Origin: Clitopilus passeckerianus
Lineage: Eukaryota; Basidiomycota; Agaricomycetes; Agaricales; Entolomataceae
Reading direction: 5' to 3'
DNA length: 64,000 nucleotides
NCBI GenBank assembly: GCA_944990035.1
Contig: CALYLX010000084.1
Coordinates: 1-64,000 of the forward strand
Each line of letters begins with the position of its first letter. The first letter of the stretch is position 1. Made by a program: the position numbers and the translations under genes. This document shows, in pieces, positions 46,681 through 56,560 of this stretch. The notes under the pieces are model-generated. The model saw nothing but the letters and a program-made list of their open reading frames with translations. It was not told the DNA's origin and ran no database searches.

Positions 46681-47986
46681 TTATCGAGGACATTTTCTGC
46701 AGTCGTGGATGGCTAGCATCGATTCGTTGGCGAAGAATTTGCCACAGGCTTGACATGTCCATTCTTGGATTTTTCCATGCTGGGCAGACTGAAAAAGCGT
46801 TCAAATTTGGTCGAAGGTTGTATAATGGAATATATTTACCTCGTGTCTCATCATATCATGACGTCGGGAGAAGGTCTCGTCGCAGATAGAGCATTTGACG
46901 CGCTTCCTCACCCCTCTCGCCTGAGGGGTGTCAGATCGTCCCCTTCCAGCTCGACGAGTACCGTTGATCCTCCTTGCTCTTTTGGGCCAATCATCGTCGC
47001 ATGGCGCATCAACCGTTGAAAAATCCGAGGTTTGAGACCCGATTTGCCCCTTGGCACCAGCCACAGGTCGATGCATCATTGACCCCGCCATGTTTGAAAA
47101 TTCCGATCTGGGGAGCTCCGGATTCGGCCCTTTTATCTGCGCTCCGTTTTGAAAGAGAAGGTCAAACCCCATCAGAAATGAGGAGGCAGATGACTCTTCC
47201 CCAGGTGATTCTAGAGACGGTCGGACTAGGTGCACAAGTCAGAACGTTTTCGTTGCGACGGATAGATCAATACTTACTTTCAGAGCTAGGCGTATGCGGA
47301 TTACTACTCATAAATTCGGTGCTATACAGGTTAGAGTCACAGTTGTTGGATAGCGGTGGGGTTGAAAAGATTGACGAAGAAGGACTCGATAACCTTGAAG
47401 AAGATTCTAGTTCTTTAAATCCAGCCTGGTAAGTCAAGCGTCGGCGTAGTCGACGGTTTCACTCTACCTGGTGTAGACAAGATCCTTCCATCTTGACTGT
47501 CTGTTAGGCTTCCAACAGAAGACCCTCGATAGGGTGGGAGGAAGTTGGTACCGAAGACGCCAACTGGCGATGGGTGATAGAGCCCCATCGCATTCGTCGA
47601 TCCAGTAAGGTCAACCTGACTCGCTACTAACCGAGTTCAGGCGCAACACGGAATGAAATGGAGGGGTTCACTCACGTTCTTCTTCCTGGAATGTATCAAT
47701 TAGCTCTGGCGTTTCTGTTTAAACTATAGCATATACCAACCTGATAGTTCGAGCCAAAGCAGAAATCCTCTTTAGCATCGGGATCCTCGATTAGGAACAT
47801 AGACAGGGAAGGGCGGCCGTCAACTGTTGACAGGTTTACTCTAATCGACAGTGACTTCGCGAAGGTCGCAACAGAGATTGGTCTAGACAGTGACCTCCAT
47901 TGGATGTTCGGAGGTTGGTCCGGGCTGAGGAATTGGAGGTGTACTTTTGACCGAGCAAGGTCTTCAAGAGAGAAGATATGAGACAT
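46681..47986 (-). CDS. C2H2 zinc-finger transcription factor with a 10-nt micro-exon
   Basis: Six exons on the minus strand (47986-47741, 47685-47676, 47623-47468, 47412-47278, 47225-46840, 46788-46681) sum to 346 residues. The 10-nt second exon GAAGAAGAAC is needed to keep frame (phase 0 in, phase 1 out). The N-terminal 82 residues (MSHIFSLEDLARSK to FCFGSNYQ) have no named domain. A Ser/Pro-rich middle is followed by a basic segment (KRARRINGTRRAGRGR) and two C2H2 fingers near the C-terminus: CSICDETFSRRHDMMRHE with a later His, and CQACGKFFANESMLAIHDC, where the last ligand would be Cys. It is a probable DNA-binding regulator. Its position beside the P450 suggests it may control that locus (inference). 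A shorter reading starting at 47491 is possible but needs a 42-nt intron, shorter than local introns. Confidence 0.75.
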
Positions 47987-48029
47987 CTAGGATCTTGCAG
48001 AAGAGAGGTACTATCGCCCACCTAAGAAG

Positions 48030-48313
48030 GGAGTCTATATAGTTTTGCTACACCAGGAAAGAACTTGATGACCGATCGAAAGATCGTTTCGGCAATCCAA
48101 GATACCTGCACTCCGGACACCCCGGGAAAACTACCTCACGTACTTGGTGGCAATGTGAGCGCTGGCCGGAGTAAACCACTGCACCGATCCATTTGGATCA
48201 ATAGAAACATTAGTACCCCATTTGCCATATCTTGACCGATCATAGCCTATCCGCAACACATACCATTTGGCTGGAGATCTGAAGATCAGCCATCGTCTGC
48301 AGGTGGAAGTCAT
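48030..48313 (-). CDS. Possible small hypothetical protein
   Basis: An ATG at 48313 (minus) opens 59 codons of basic, aromatic-rich sequence (WLIFRSPAKWYVLRIGYDRS). A GTGAGG donor and GTGCAG acceptor 35 nt apart could join it to a 27-codon segment ending LYRLPS near 48030. The intron is unusually short for this genome. No family is recognised. It may be non-coding. Confidence 0.2.
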
Positions 48314-50551
48314 ATGTGCAAGAGATGTATCGCGGGTACGGTAATTATGAACTTGTGCTCGACGTTCTGCTAGTCAGCGAACCTCAACGGCCTCGAACAC
48401 CTTGAGGATGCTTTCAATTCAAGCCCAATATCGTTTGAATATGCAACGTGGATCGACGGTGTAGAAGATACCAACTCCGAAGGTACCATCGTAGGTCGAG
48501 TGTTACATCACCACCAAGGAAGGTTTCGTCGACCCTGTTAAGGTAACAGAACCGCTATACTTCCACATAAAGTGGAGGACGTGCTGTTGCAACTACAACC
48601 AGCTGCAACGATGATTGAGTTTCGAGAGTTATGGTGACGAAGAATGTTGCCAATAGAGAGCAACTCCGAAAGCACTTTCAAACGAGGGTTAATCCTCACA
48701 ACGTGAACCTTTGCTCCGTAAACGGCAAGTCCTGTCCACTTCTTCCCGCCTTGAATTTAAATCCAATCACCATCTTCGGATATGGCGATATATCTCACCG
48801 GTCCGGTGTCGGTGAAAACAGGGCATGCGTGCATGAGCGTCAACTGGTGCGCTTGTCCTTGCAAGAAGAATGACGAAGACTTGTTGGGAATTTGAGAGCC
48901 GAGTCGGCATATCGGAGATTGAAACTGGGAGGCAACGAGGCGGCATCGTCGGCAACCGTTGTAGATTGTGATTATCCATGTTCGGAAGGAATATCGTCAT
49001 CCACCTTGGCATCTCACTTCGCCTGGATCCTCCCCCTAGATGTTGGCTTCTGACTTCACTTGATTAAATTACTACGGTCTGTCACTTTTTACGGAAGGGG
49101 ATATAGATTCATGATTTGGAGTAAGCTCCATAACCCTATCCAAATAATCTCCACTTCGAAGTCAGTTATCAGTGGCTGGGACACTGAGGTACCAACGTGT
49201 ATCGGGCTGCAGCATAGAAACCACTATCTTTCTGTATTCTACCGACCGTGAGCAAGGGAGGGATGACACCAAAAATTATGTGCTGCCTAGGGTTTCTAAA
49301 TACAAAGGCTCAGCTGAGACTTGTAGAAGGTCCAGCTTCAAGTTTGCTTCCATCGAGTAGAGCATTGACATAACTTGAACCACAGATGTGCAAATGGCCC
49401 AATCCGTTGCAGGATAACTCTATGGGGAACACTCGCCCAGCGTGGAAACCCCTCTTTTCTGTGTTTGGAAACAGCGGACGTTAACCAATAGAATGTAAGT
49501 CTCGGACCTCCCCAACGGCGACATGTAGCGTGTCGGCGTCTATCCAAAGCGGTGCCCAGAAGCCTAGGACAGTTGGGCTAAATTTGGACTTGCCAACGAA
49601 GGGTCCACTGCCTTCTCCACTGTTGGTAATTACGAGATGAGTCCTTCGAATAGTTGAGTTGAACCGATCATCTGACTGGAGTACATGCGATAGTCAAAGG
49701 ACTTATCTCTACAATTTTCAATGAAGAGAACTAAAAATCCGTAACGGACAAATTTTTGTTGAGTTGCTTGACAGCGCAGAATATCCCATGAGGATACGGA
49801 TGGTCACCTGTAGCACTGTCTTGTGACCCCGCGATTGAGTGTCAGACAGGCAATTCAATCGGCAAGACGTGCCTTGGGTCTTTACACTTCCAAAGGCTGG
49901 TTTCAAAATCTTTGCCAACGCGGTTAGCTCTTACACCAACGAAGAAATAGTTGGTCAGTTCGGACCCGTTGAGAAGGCAGAAGGGAAGCTATATTTCGTT
50001 CTGCAAGCGATGGTTGAGGTCGTGTCGGGAAAATGGCGTGACCTGTTGAATTTTTTTTCCAGCTCTTTTGGCAGGGGGATAAGATTGCTTAGAGGCAAGG
50101 TTTAGTACGAGGGGTTGTCAGAATACGAGCTTGTTCGACCCAATTTGACATCCGTTCCGCTAAGCTCATTCGTTCCAGAGGTTATCCTCGGGGCATTCGA
50201 AAACCCTTTCAAGATAAAAATAACCAATACGCAGCCTCGAGGTAAAGCCGACCTCTCGTACCTGTCAGAGAGGGGAGCTTAAACGGACATTACATATTTT
50301 CTCGTTGGAACTCAGTACTAGTGGATGGCCAGAGGTTGAGTACGGCCATGGATATAATTAGACCAGTAAATTATTATGTCAGTGCTGCCGATCCTGGCCG
50401 TCTTTGCTCATCTTCTAGTTAACTGCGTATTTTGTCGACGCTCTGGAACTTCGAAGCAACCACTCGGCTCGGGGTATTTATCAAGGAACCCTATTTGATT
50501 GCCTGGTCGGCAAAGCCAGCCAGAAGTACACATTAACTTTCTACTACCATC

Positions 50552-50984
50552 ATGCATATCGTCCAAGGTGAGAGCATCTGGCACATGTTAAATGTTAGGA
50601 GGGCAAATATTTGGGCATCCCGTCGTATGGCGATCACGAACAACCTCCAAAACTGATGCCGAATGAAGACCGTTTCAGATGCGAAGAAAAGTCCATCTCC
50701 CTCCCGCCTCCCGGAAATCCCGTTCATATCAGAACCCCAGAACGGGTACGGGTTCGGTTGCTCCAGGTTTACAGCGATGTAGCTCTTCGAAACTCCAATA
50801 GTCGTCGTTGCTATCACCCATATTTGATATCAGTTCGCTGGCGCCTCTTCAGGACCCATACAGTATGGACAACGGAAATTCCGCTCTGGGAATGAAACCT
50901 GATTCTGGCTCTTTGGAACTGGGCGCAAACGAAAGAGAAGAAGCCACCGTAGTCAACTTTGACTTTGACTACTCCGAAGGATAG
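50552..50984 (+). CDS. Possible small acidic protein, hypothetical
   Basis: Three exons (50552-50567, 50679-50766, 50834-50984) join in phase to 84 residues: a KKSPSPSRLPEIPF segment, then a Gly/Tyr stretch (EPQNGYGFGCSSSLAPLQDP), then an acidic end (REEATVVNFDFDYSEG). The composition is protein-like and the phases agree, but the 111-nt first intron is long for the region and no domain is recognised. A TATTTA sequence sits about 80 bases upstream. A further open frame after 50998 may belong to the same locus. Confidence 0.25.
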
Positions 50985-51774
50985 GACTTCGAAGGGTGCG
51001 TCGAGGAGCTCATGTCACTGTCAAAGTCTCCGAACCGTCGTTGGCCGCCGGCAACAGCGGTGCCGTGCCCAGTCCCAAAGCACCCTGGAGTCTGTCACGG
51101 TCAAGAATGGATGGCTGCTGTCTGTCCCTCCGAAGCGGCGGTAACGTCAGGCTTCTGTACTTTTTGATCACTCTTCTCCACTCTTTTCACTTGAGCATCC
51201 ACTTTGACTGGCGCCATCAAACCGAAGAAGTGGCTCAATTACTCTGAGCAACGATCTTCACAAGTGACCTGAACATCTCGGTACCTTCGTCTGAGATGAT
51301 ATGCCGAATAGAAACGGCATCACCACATCATGGGCAACATGAACTGTGAGTTCGGGATGGGCCGCGATATCTACGAAGGACTTGGGTATACGAACCTCGG
51401 CGCGCTCCATGGGATTTAAGCTAGCGAAACTGGTGCCGAAAGGTGTTGTACTGTCTTGACGTTTGTCTGTCCGATACTTGGGTTCTGCCAGCGTGTGGTG
51501 TAATGTGATTTGAGCTTCTTAGATGGCTACCCGCAACAAAAGCTCTGAAGGATTAGGATTAGTATCAGTCGTTATCTGATTTTTGTATTCTCAATGGGTA
51601 CACCAGGTTTCCTGTCGTCGGTTGATGCATTTGATTGACAGTCCCTCGCCGTGGCAGAAGTATGGAATCTCATGGAATAGTATGACTCAGAAGAACCAAC
51701 GATAACGCTGTGAAAGTGAGAGGCCCGTAAATCGGTCTCCCGATCGAGTTTCACGAGTTACATAGGCAGAGGCT

Positions 51775-53196
51775 CTAAACTTGCTCTAGTACACCTTTCA
51801 ACCTCTCTACCAAAGTCTTGTTCTCTTCCTCGCTCCCTATTGTAATCCTTAGGCAACCCTCGCAACCCGGCTCGCTCCCTCTGTACCTCACGACGACACC
51901 ATTTTCCTCTGCTAAAGCTTTATACACTTTCTGTGCTCTTGTGTTATCTGGTTTGCCCAAGGATCTCGCCTTTTCCAGAATCGGGACTACTAAGAAATTG
52001 GCGTTTTCTGATCCAATTGAGGGCCCCACGCCAAGCGAGGCGAGAGAAGCAAGAGCGGACTTCAGTGAGGCGCGAGAGGCAATCAAAGAAGAGACCTTTG
52101 AACGCATAGAGGACAGAGAGGGGCCAGAGAGGGCCGATAAGGCTAATGCGGCTGATGGTGTCGAAATGTTGTAGGGTGCTTTCGTGTTTGTGAGAACCTG
52201 GATCAATGGAGGCTGGGCGATTGCTATTCCAAGCCTGTTCAAACATTCCTATGTCAGCCACGCAGAATATACCATCTGTCAATTGACCTTTACCTGATCG
52301 CTGCCAGTCCGAATCCTTTGCTAAGTGTTTGCATGACCACCAGGTTTGCATAATCCTTGACCAGAGAAACGGCGCTTCCCTCAGCTCCGGCAAAGTCGAC
52401 GTACGCCTCATCGACCACCACAATACCCTGGAATTTCTCGTAGTCCAAGAGGGCTCGGATGGAGGAAAGGGACAACAGCGTTCCAGTCGGATTGCCAGGG
52501 GAGCACAGGAAAATCAGTTTGATTGATGGATCTACGTCGATTGCTTTCTTGACCTTCAATTAAGAACGGAAACATGGTGGTGGCGTGGCAAGGGCAGAGC
52601 AGAGCAACCAGGAGGTAGAGTTTAAAGTCAGATGTGTACCACCGATGACGGTCAGCGGCGGAGATCCATACCTCATCGACTCTCAAACTAAATCTCCCCT
52701 TATCTCCCCCCTCACCATGATCTCCGCTCAATTCCAGGGGTATTTTGACGATCCCAACATCATTGACGTTTGCGCATACGGCATACATTCCATATGTCGG
52801 CGGCGTGATTAGGATTTTTTCCCTTTCAGGGGCGACGCACACCCTCATAAGGAGGTCGATAACCTCGTCTGAACCAACGCCCAGGAAAACATGGTCTGGT
52901 CCAGGAACGCCTCGAAGGTCGGCGATGCGTTGCTTGATTTCAACATGGGATGGGTCAGGGTATCGGTGCAAGTCCAAGTCCAGAGTGGAGTTGAGGTCGG
53001 AGGAGGGGAGGTCTGCGGTTGTAATGGAGTGTCCTAATGCGTTTTCATTGGCGTCGAGCAGGATGCCAGATTGGTAGTCGTCCCGAGCGCATCGGTAGGG
53101 GTGAAGTGCGAGGATGTTAGGTCGGATGACTTTCTCTATGTCGAAGTGGGAGGGTTTCACCGGGGTGTTTGAGGGTGCGAGTCCTTTGATAGGCAT
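51775..53196 (-). CDS. HIS5: Histidinol-phosphate aminotransferase
   Basis: Exons 53196-52672, 52553-52294 and 52234-51775 (minus) give 414 residues, normal for the family. Family landmarks are VIRPNILALHPYRCARDDY near the start, LLDANEN, LHRYPDP, FLGVGSDEVIDLLMR, FLCSPGNPTGT, VVVDEAYVDF and the PLP-binding Lys in TLSKGFGLAAIR. The C-terminus has NFLVVPIL and RYRGSEPGCEGCLRITIG. It catalyses the pyridoxal-phosphate-dependent transamination of imidazole acetol phosphate with glutamate in histidine synthesis. No other histidine genes are nearby, as is usual in fungi. The 52294/52234 junction splits the Arg after AAI. Confidence 0.95.
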
Positions 53197-53361
53197 GGTA
53201 GACAACGTTCTGTGGATCTAGAGGGTATAATGATACAAGCTACTATATGAATGATTGGTTTTCGGCCGAGCTTGAACGACGGAGTCATTCAAGAAATTTT
53301 GATGAGAGATAAGATTAGATGTTGCATCGCTTAGATTTAGATTACAAGTCTATGCCTGAGT

Positions 53362-54682
53362 CTACGCATCGCTAATTTTCCATACGCGAGTCACCCCATC
53401 GTCACCGGTTGTGGCCAGCAAGTCCTCACAACCGTCCCTTGGACACCAAGAGCCACAATTCACATCATGAACGCCGTGTGCTTCTGGTAGATATGCAATC
53501 AATTTATGGGTGGGAGGAGCAATGCTTCCCTCGCCGCTGGCACCATTCATAGAGGATTCCTGCAGAAGTATTAGATTCTGCTGTGTTCAAGAATGATATC
53601 GTAGCTTACGCAAAGCTCCCATACACGTATGCCGCCGTCGCTGCCGGTACTTGCAAGCCATCCCAAGTTAGTTGCTGACGATTTGGAATCCGGCTTGCCA
53701 ACTCCCCAAGTTACCGAATAGACGGTACGTTTATGCCCACCAAGCACAAGGACACATTCCCATTTGTGCTGCTCTATGCGTTTCCATATTCTGACTGTTT
53801 TATCGTCGGAAGCAGAAGCGAGATAGTTGCCATTCGGGGACCAGGCCAGTGACCAGACTGTTGAAGAGTGCCCGGCGAGAGTGTCAAAGCAAAACCAGTC
53901 ATCCATAGGGTCGTCTATGTAGAGTCTTATTGTGTCGTCGTATGATGCCGAAGCAAGAATCTGATAAATGCTATGTTCAAAATTATATTGGGCTGGTGCA
54001 TAAGGAGATCTCACCTCCTCAGATGGATGCCAGGCCACAGATTTGACATCTTGAGTATGCTCCATTAACACGCCCATACATTCGAAATCGCTGTCGGGAT
54101 GAACTACATGGAGGTGAGGCCTGTTCCAATAGTTTGATAGTGGGACTTGCCTTCCCAGATCCATACAGTCTTATCTCTACTGCAACTCGCCAACAAAGTA
54201 CCAGTGCTGGAGTATGCCACGCTTTTGCATTCTGTCTCATGGCCTTCCAGCAAGCTAGCACACTCCCATTCCCCGGAACCCCACCCTATTCCATCACCAT
54301 CGGCCCCGTCTTCACTGCCTCGGTTCTCCGGCTCCCAAATGCCAATATTCGAGTCGAACGAAGCGGTGGCCAAGACTTCGCCTGCAGGTGACCACGCAAT
54401 CGACCTCACTGCCTTGGTGTGGCCTGTCGGTATTGTCGTCAAATGAGAAAACTTGGTAGTGCTGGAGTCCTGCGAATTTGTGTACGCGTAGATTCGGACT
54501 GTTTTATCGGCGGAGCAGGATGCTAAGAGGGTTTTGGTCGGATTCCATGCTACAGTCCAAGCACGGTCTTCATGACCTGATACCAATATTCAGCCAACTG
54601 CCGAGACTGGATTTTTCGAGAGATTACCTGGAAGCTCAGCGACCAGGTCGATTTTGCGAGGAGGGTCAATCGTGAGTGTCAT
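53362..54682 (-). CDS. CIA1: Cytosolic iron-sulfur assembly WD40 protein Cia1
   Basis: Exons 54682-54628, 54576-54151, 54103-54015, 53960-53610 and 53559-53362 (minus) give 372 residues. Seven WD40 repeats can be counted: GHEDRAWTVAWNP, GHTKAVRSIAWSP, GHETECKSVAYSS, EHTQDVKSVAWHP, GHSSTVWSLAWSP, GHKRTVYSVTWG and HGVHDVNCGSWCP, with ends such as DKTVRIY, DKTVWIW and DDKTVRIW. Order and length match Cia1/CIAO1, which in the cytosolic targeting complex delivers Fe-S clusters to apoproteins. Intron 2 begins GCAAGT and ends TAG, a GC-AG intron (54150-54104). The start lies only 95 bp from the divergent snurportin start. Confidence 0.92.
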
Positions 54683-54777
54683 GGCCGGATAAAGAGAGAT
54701 TATCAGGTCAGCCGAAGGCGCCATGCACACATCAAACCACAACAATCTTGCACTCGCTGTCAACGTCAACGACGACA
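54683..54777. promoter_or_regulatory. Shared bidirectional promoter of CIA1 and snurportin
   Basis: The ATG codons of the two divergent genes are separated by 95 bp, which must hold both core promoters and 5' leaders. No TATA box is visible. Confidence 0.6.
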
Positions 54778-56413
54778 ATGGGCGTGATGTTCGCTGAAAG
54801 GAAATCAACTTACAAGCTACCGCCGACGACAATCACTGACAGACTTGTATCTCAGGAGGCTAGAAGAGCTAAGGTATTTCCCGTTATCTCTTGTTCTTAG
54901 CAAACCACTGAAGCATAATTTGTAAAGGCGCTAGAAGACCAGAAACGCGTCAGTACAGTCGCTCTGTCGTCTCTTATGAAGGCACAAATACTCAAGATGA
55001 CTGGCACAGAGACGCGCCGAAAGAGTAGGCTCTACTAGGAACTTGGATCAGTTCGCCGATTTGACTCTCGGGGGCGACTCGGATGACGATCAAGAGGAAG
55101 TCTTCCAAAAGCCTCCACCTTTGGGAGTAGCTCAATTCGCTGGGCTTCTCAGCCAGCCCGAGGGCTTGCCCTCTTCGTCATCTGCTCAACCATTGGCGAC
55201 GGGAAGCCGGCAAGTTGAGGCTCCTAAAGCTGGAAAGAAGAACAGGAAGAAGCGGAAGAACAAGAATAAACCCAGCAAATGGGCCGACAAGTGCATGTAT
55301 GCGGAACTCCTAGAGATGACATCCGACCATCCGTGGTCTGATACCTCCTGCACAGACGGTCAAGACGGTCTTCCCTCCGACCTCGAAATTGGCTGGGTAG
55401 CGGTTGGACCTGTTCCCGTCGGAAAACGATGTCTGGCAGTGACGCACCAGTCAAGTGGGGTTGCTGGCGTTGGTAAGCATGCATGGACCATTCGGTCTGA
55501 CATTGTTACTCACTCTACTCTTCTTCAAGTTCCCAATACCACACTGAGATCGAGGCTACTGGGAAAAGTTCTCATACAAAAGTTTCCGTCTGTACTACCA
55601 CCGATGACCATCTTGGACTGCATCCTTGATACCAATTGGCGAGATAATGGTATCCTGCACATCCTAGACGTGATCAAATGGAAAGGTCAGGATATCAGCG
55701 ACTGCGAAGCATCTTTCAGGTAGGATCCTGCCCAACTCCCTGTTGCTGCTGCTCACTCCCAGGCAACAGATTCTGGTGGCGTGACACACGGCTCACAGAG
55801 CTCTCTCAAGGCGCACCAGCTGCGATCTCTTTCCCCTCAAATGTTCCCCAGAATACACCGAGCCAAGCAGTGACCTCTCTTGGACATCATTACCGGTTCT
55901 CATACCCAAATACCTTCATTCCAGTACCATATACCACGGAAACTGGGCTCGGAACACTATACAACCATATAATACCAGCCGCACGTTCCTCACGCTCTAT
56001 ACCCATTACCATCCCCACTGCCCCTCCTACGACAAGCTCAACTCAAGGTGACCTGGAGGAAGGCGGTATGGACGTTGATTCAGCTTCTCGATGCTTAACG
56101 GGACTACCGTCTTCCTCGATGGAAATGCGTCAGGCTCTCATCGCATCTGATGGGCTGTTGCTGTATGTCAAAGAGGCAAGCTATGAGGCAGGAACGAGTC
56201 CGCTCAGCAGCTGGATACCTGTGACGAACTTTGATACCCAAGATGGGAAGACGAGCCACGCCGAAGCTGAGCCACCTCTAGATCTCTTCCAAAGGTGAGA
56301 GAATCAGTATTGATCATTAGGAAATATTCTGAGGCTATTTTCCTCTTAGACTCGTTGCACGACGAATAATGGACAGAGGAGAGGTGGTTGAACCTGTTGA
56401 AGTTGACATGTAG
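54778..56413 (+). CDS. SNUPN: Snurportin-1-like m3G-cap snRNP import adaptor
   Basis: Six exons (54778-54873, 54928-54952, 55029-55472, 55530-55719, 55770-56294, 56350-56413) give 447 residues. The N-terminus (RKSTYKLPPTTITDRLVSQE, then ARRAKALEDQKR) resembles the importin-beta-binding region of snurportin. After an acidic stretch and a basic KKNRKKRKNKNK, the m3G-cap-binding domain follows: LPSDLEIGWVAVGPVPVGKR, then RSRLLGKVLIQKFPSVLPP, then TILDCILDTNW and ILHILDVIKWKGQDISDCEA. It imports U snRNPs by recognising their trimethylguanosine cap. Exon 2 (25 nt) and the following 76-nt intron were placed to keep frame through the adaptor N-terminus. An ATG at 54787 is an alternative start. The C-terminus is Ser/Pro-rich and unconserved. 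Confidence 0.85.
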
Positions 56414-56560
56414 CTGCTTTGATCGGAGGTTTCAGCTCGCCTTCACTTGTTCTGACAAGTTGAAAGCATATCCCAATTAAACATTGAATTTACACGGATC
56501 CAGCATACTACCAACGCAATAAACATAATGTACAGTCGTACAATCACTATTCCGGGTGCC

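Larger units (their letters stand above)
47987..51774. other. Gene-poor region
   Basis: 3.8 kb with only two weak gene candidates, listed separately. A plus-strand frame (49839-50105) encodes VFTLPKAGFKIFANAVSSYT and other protein-like sequence but has no domain and no clear start. The rest shows many stops in all frames. No transposon frames or repeats were noticed. Confidence 0.35.

Noticed and set aside
47468..47491. Short first exon of the zinc-finger gene from an ATG at 47491
   Set aside because: It needs a 42-nt intron, shorter than local introns, and leaves a well-phased upstream coding region unexplained.
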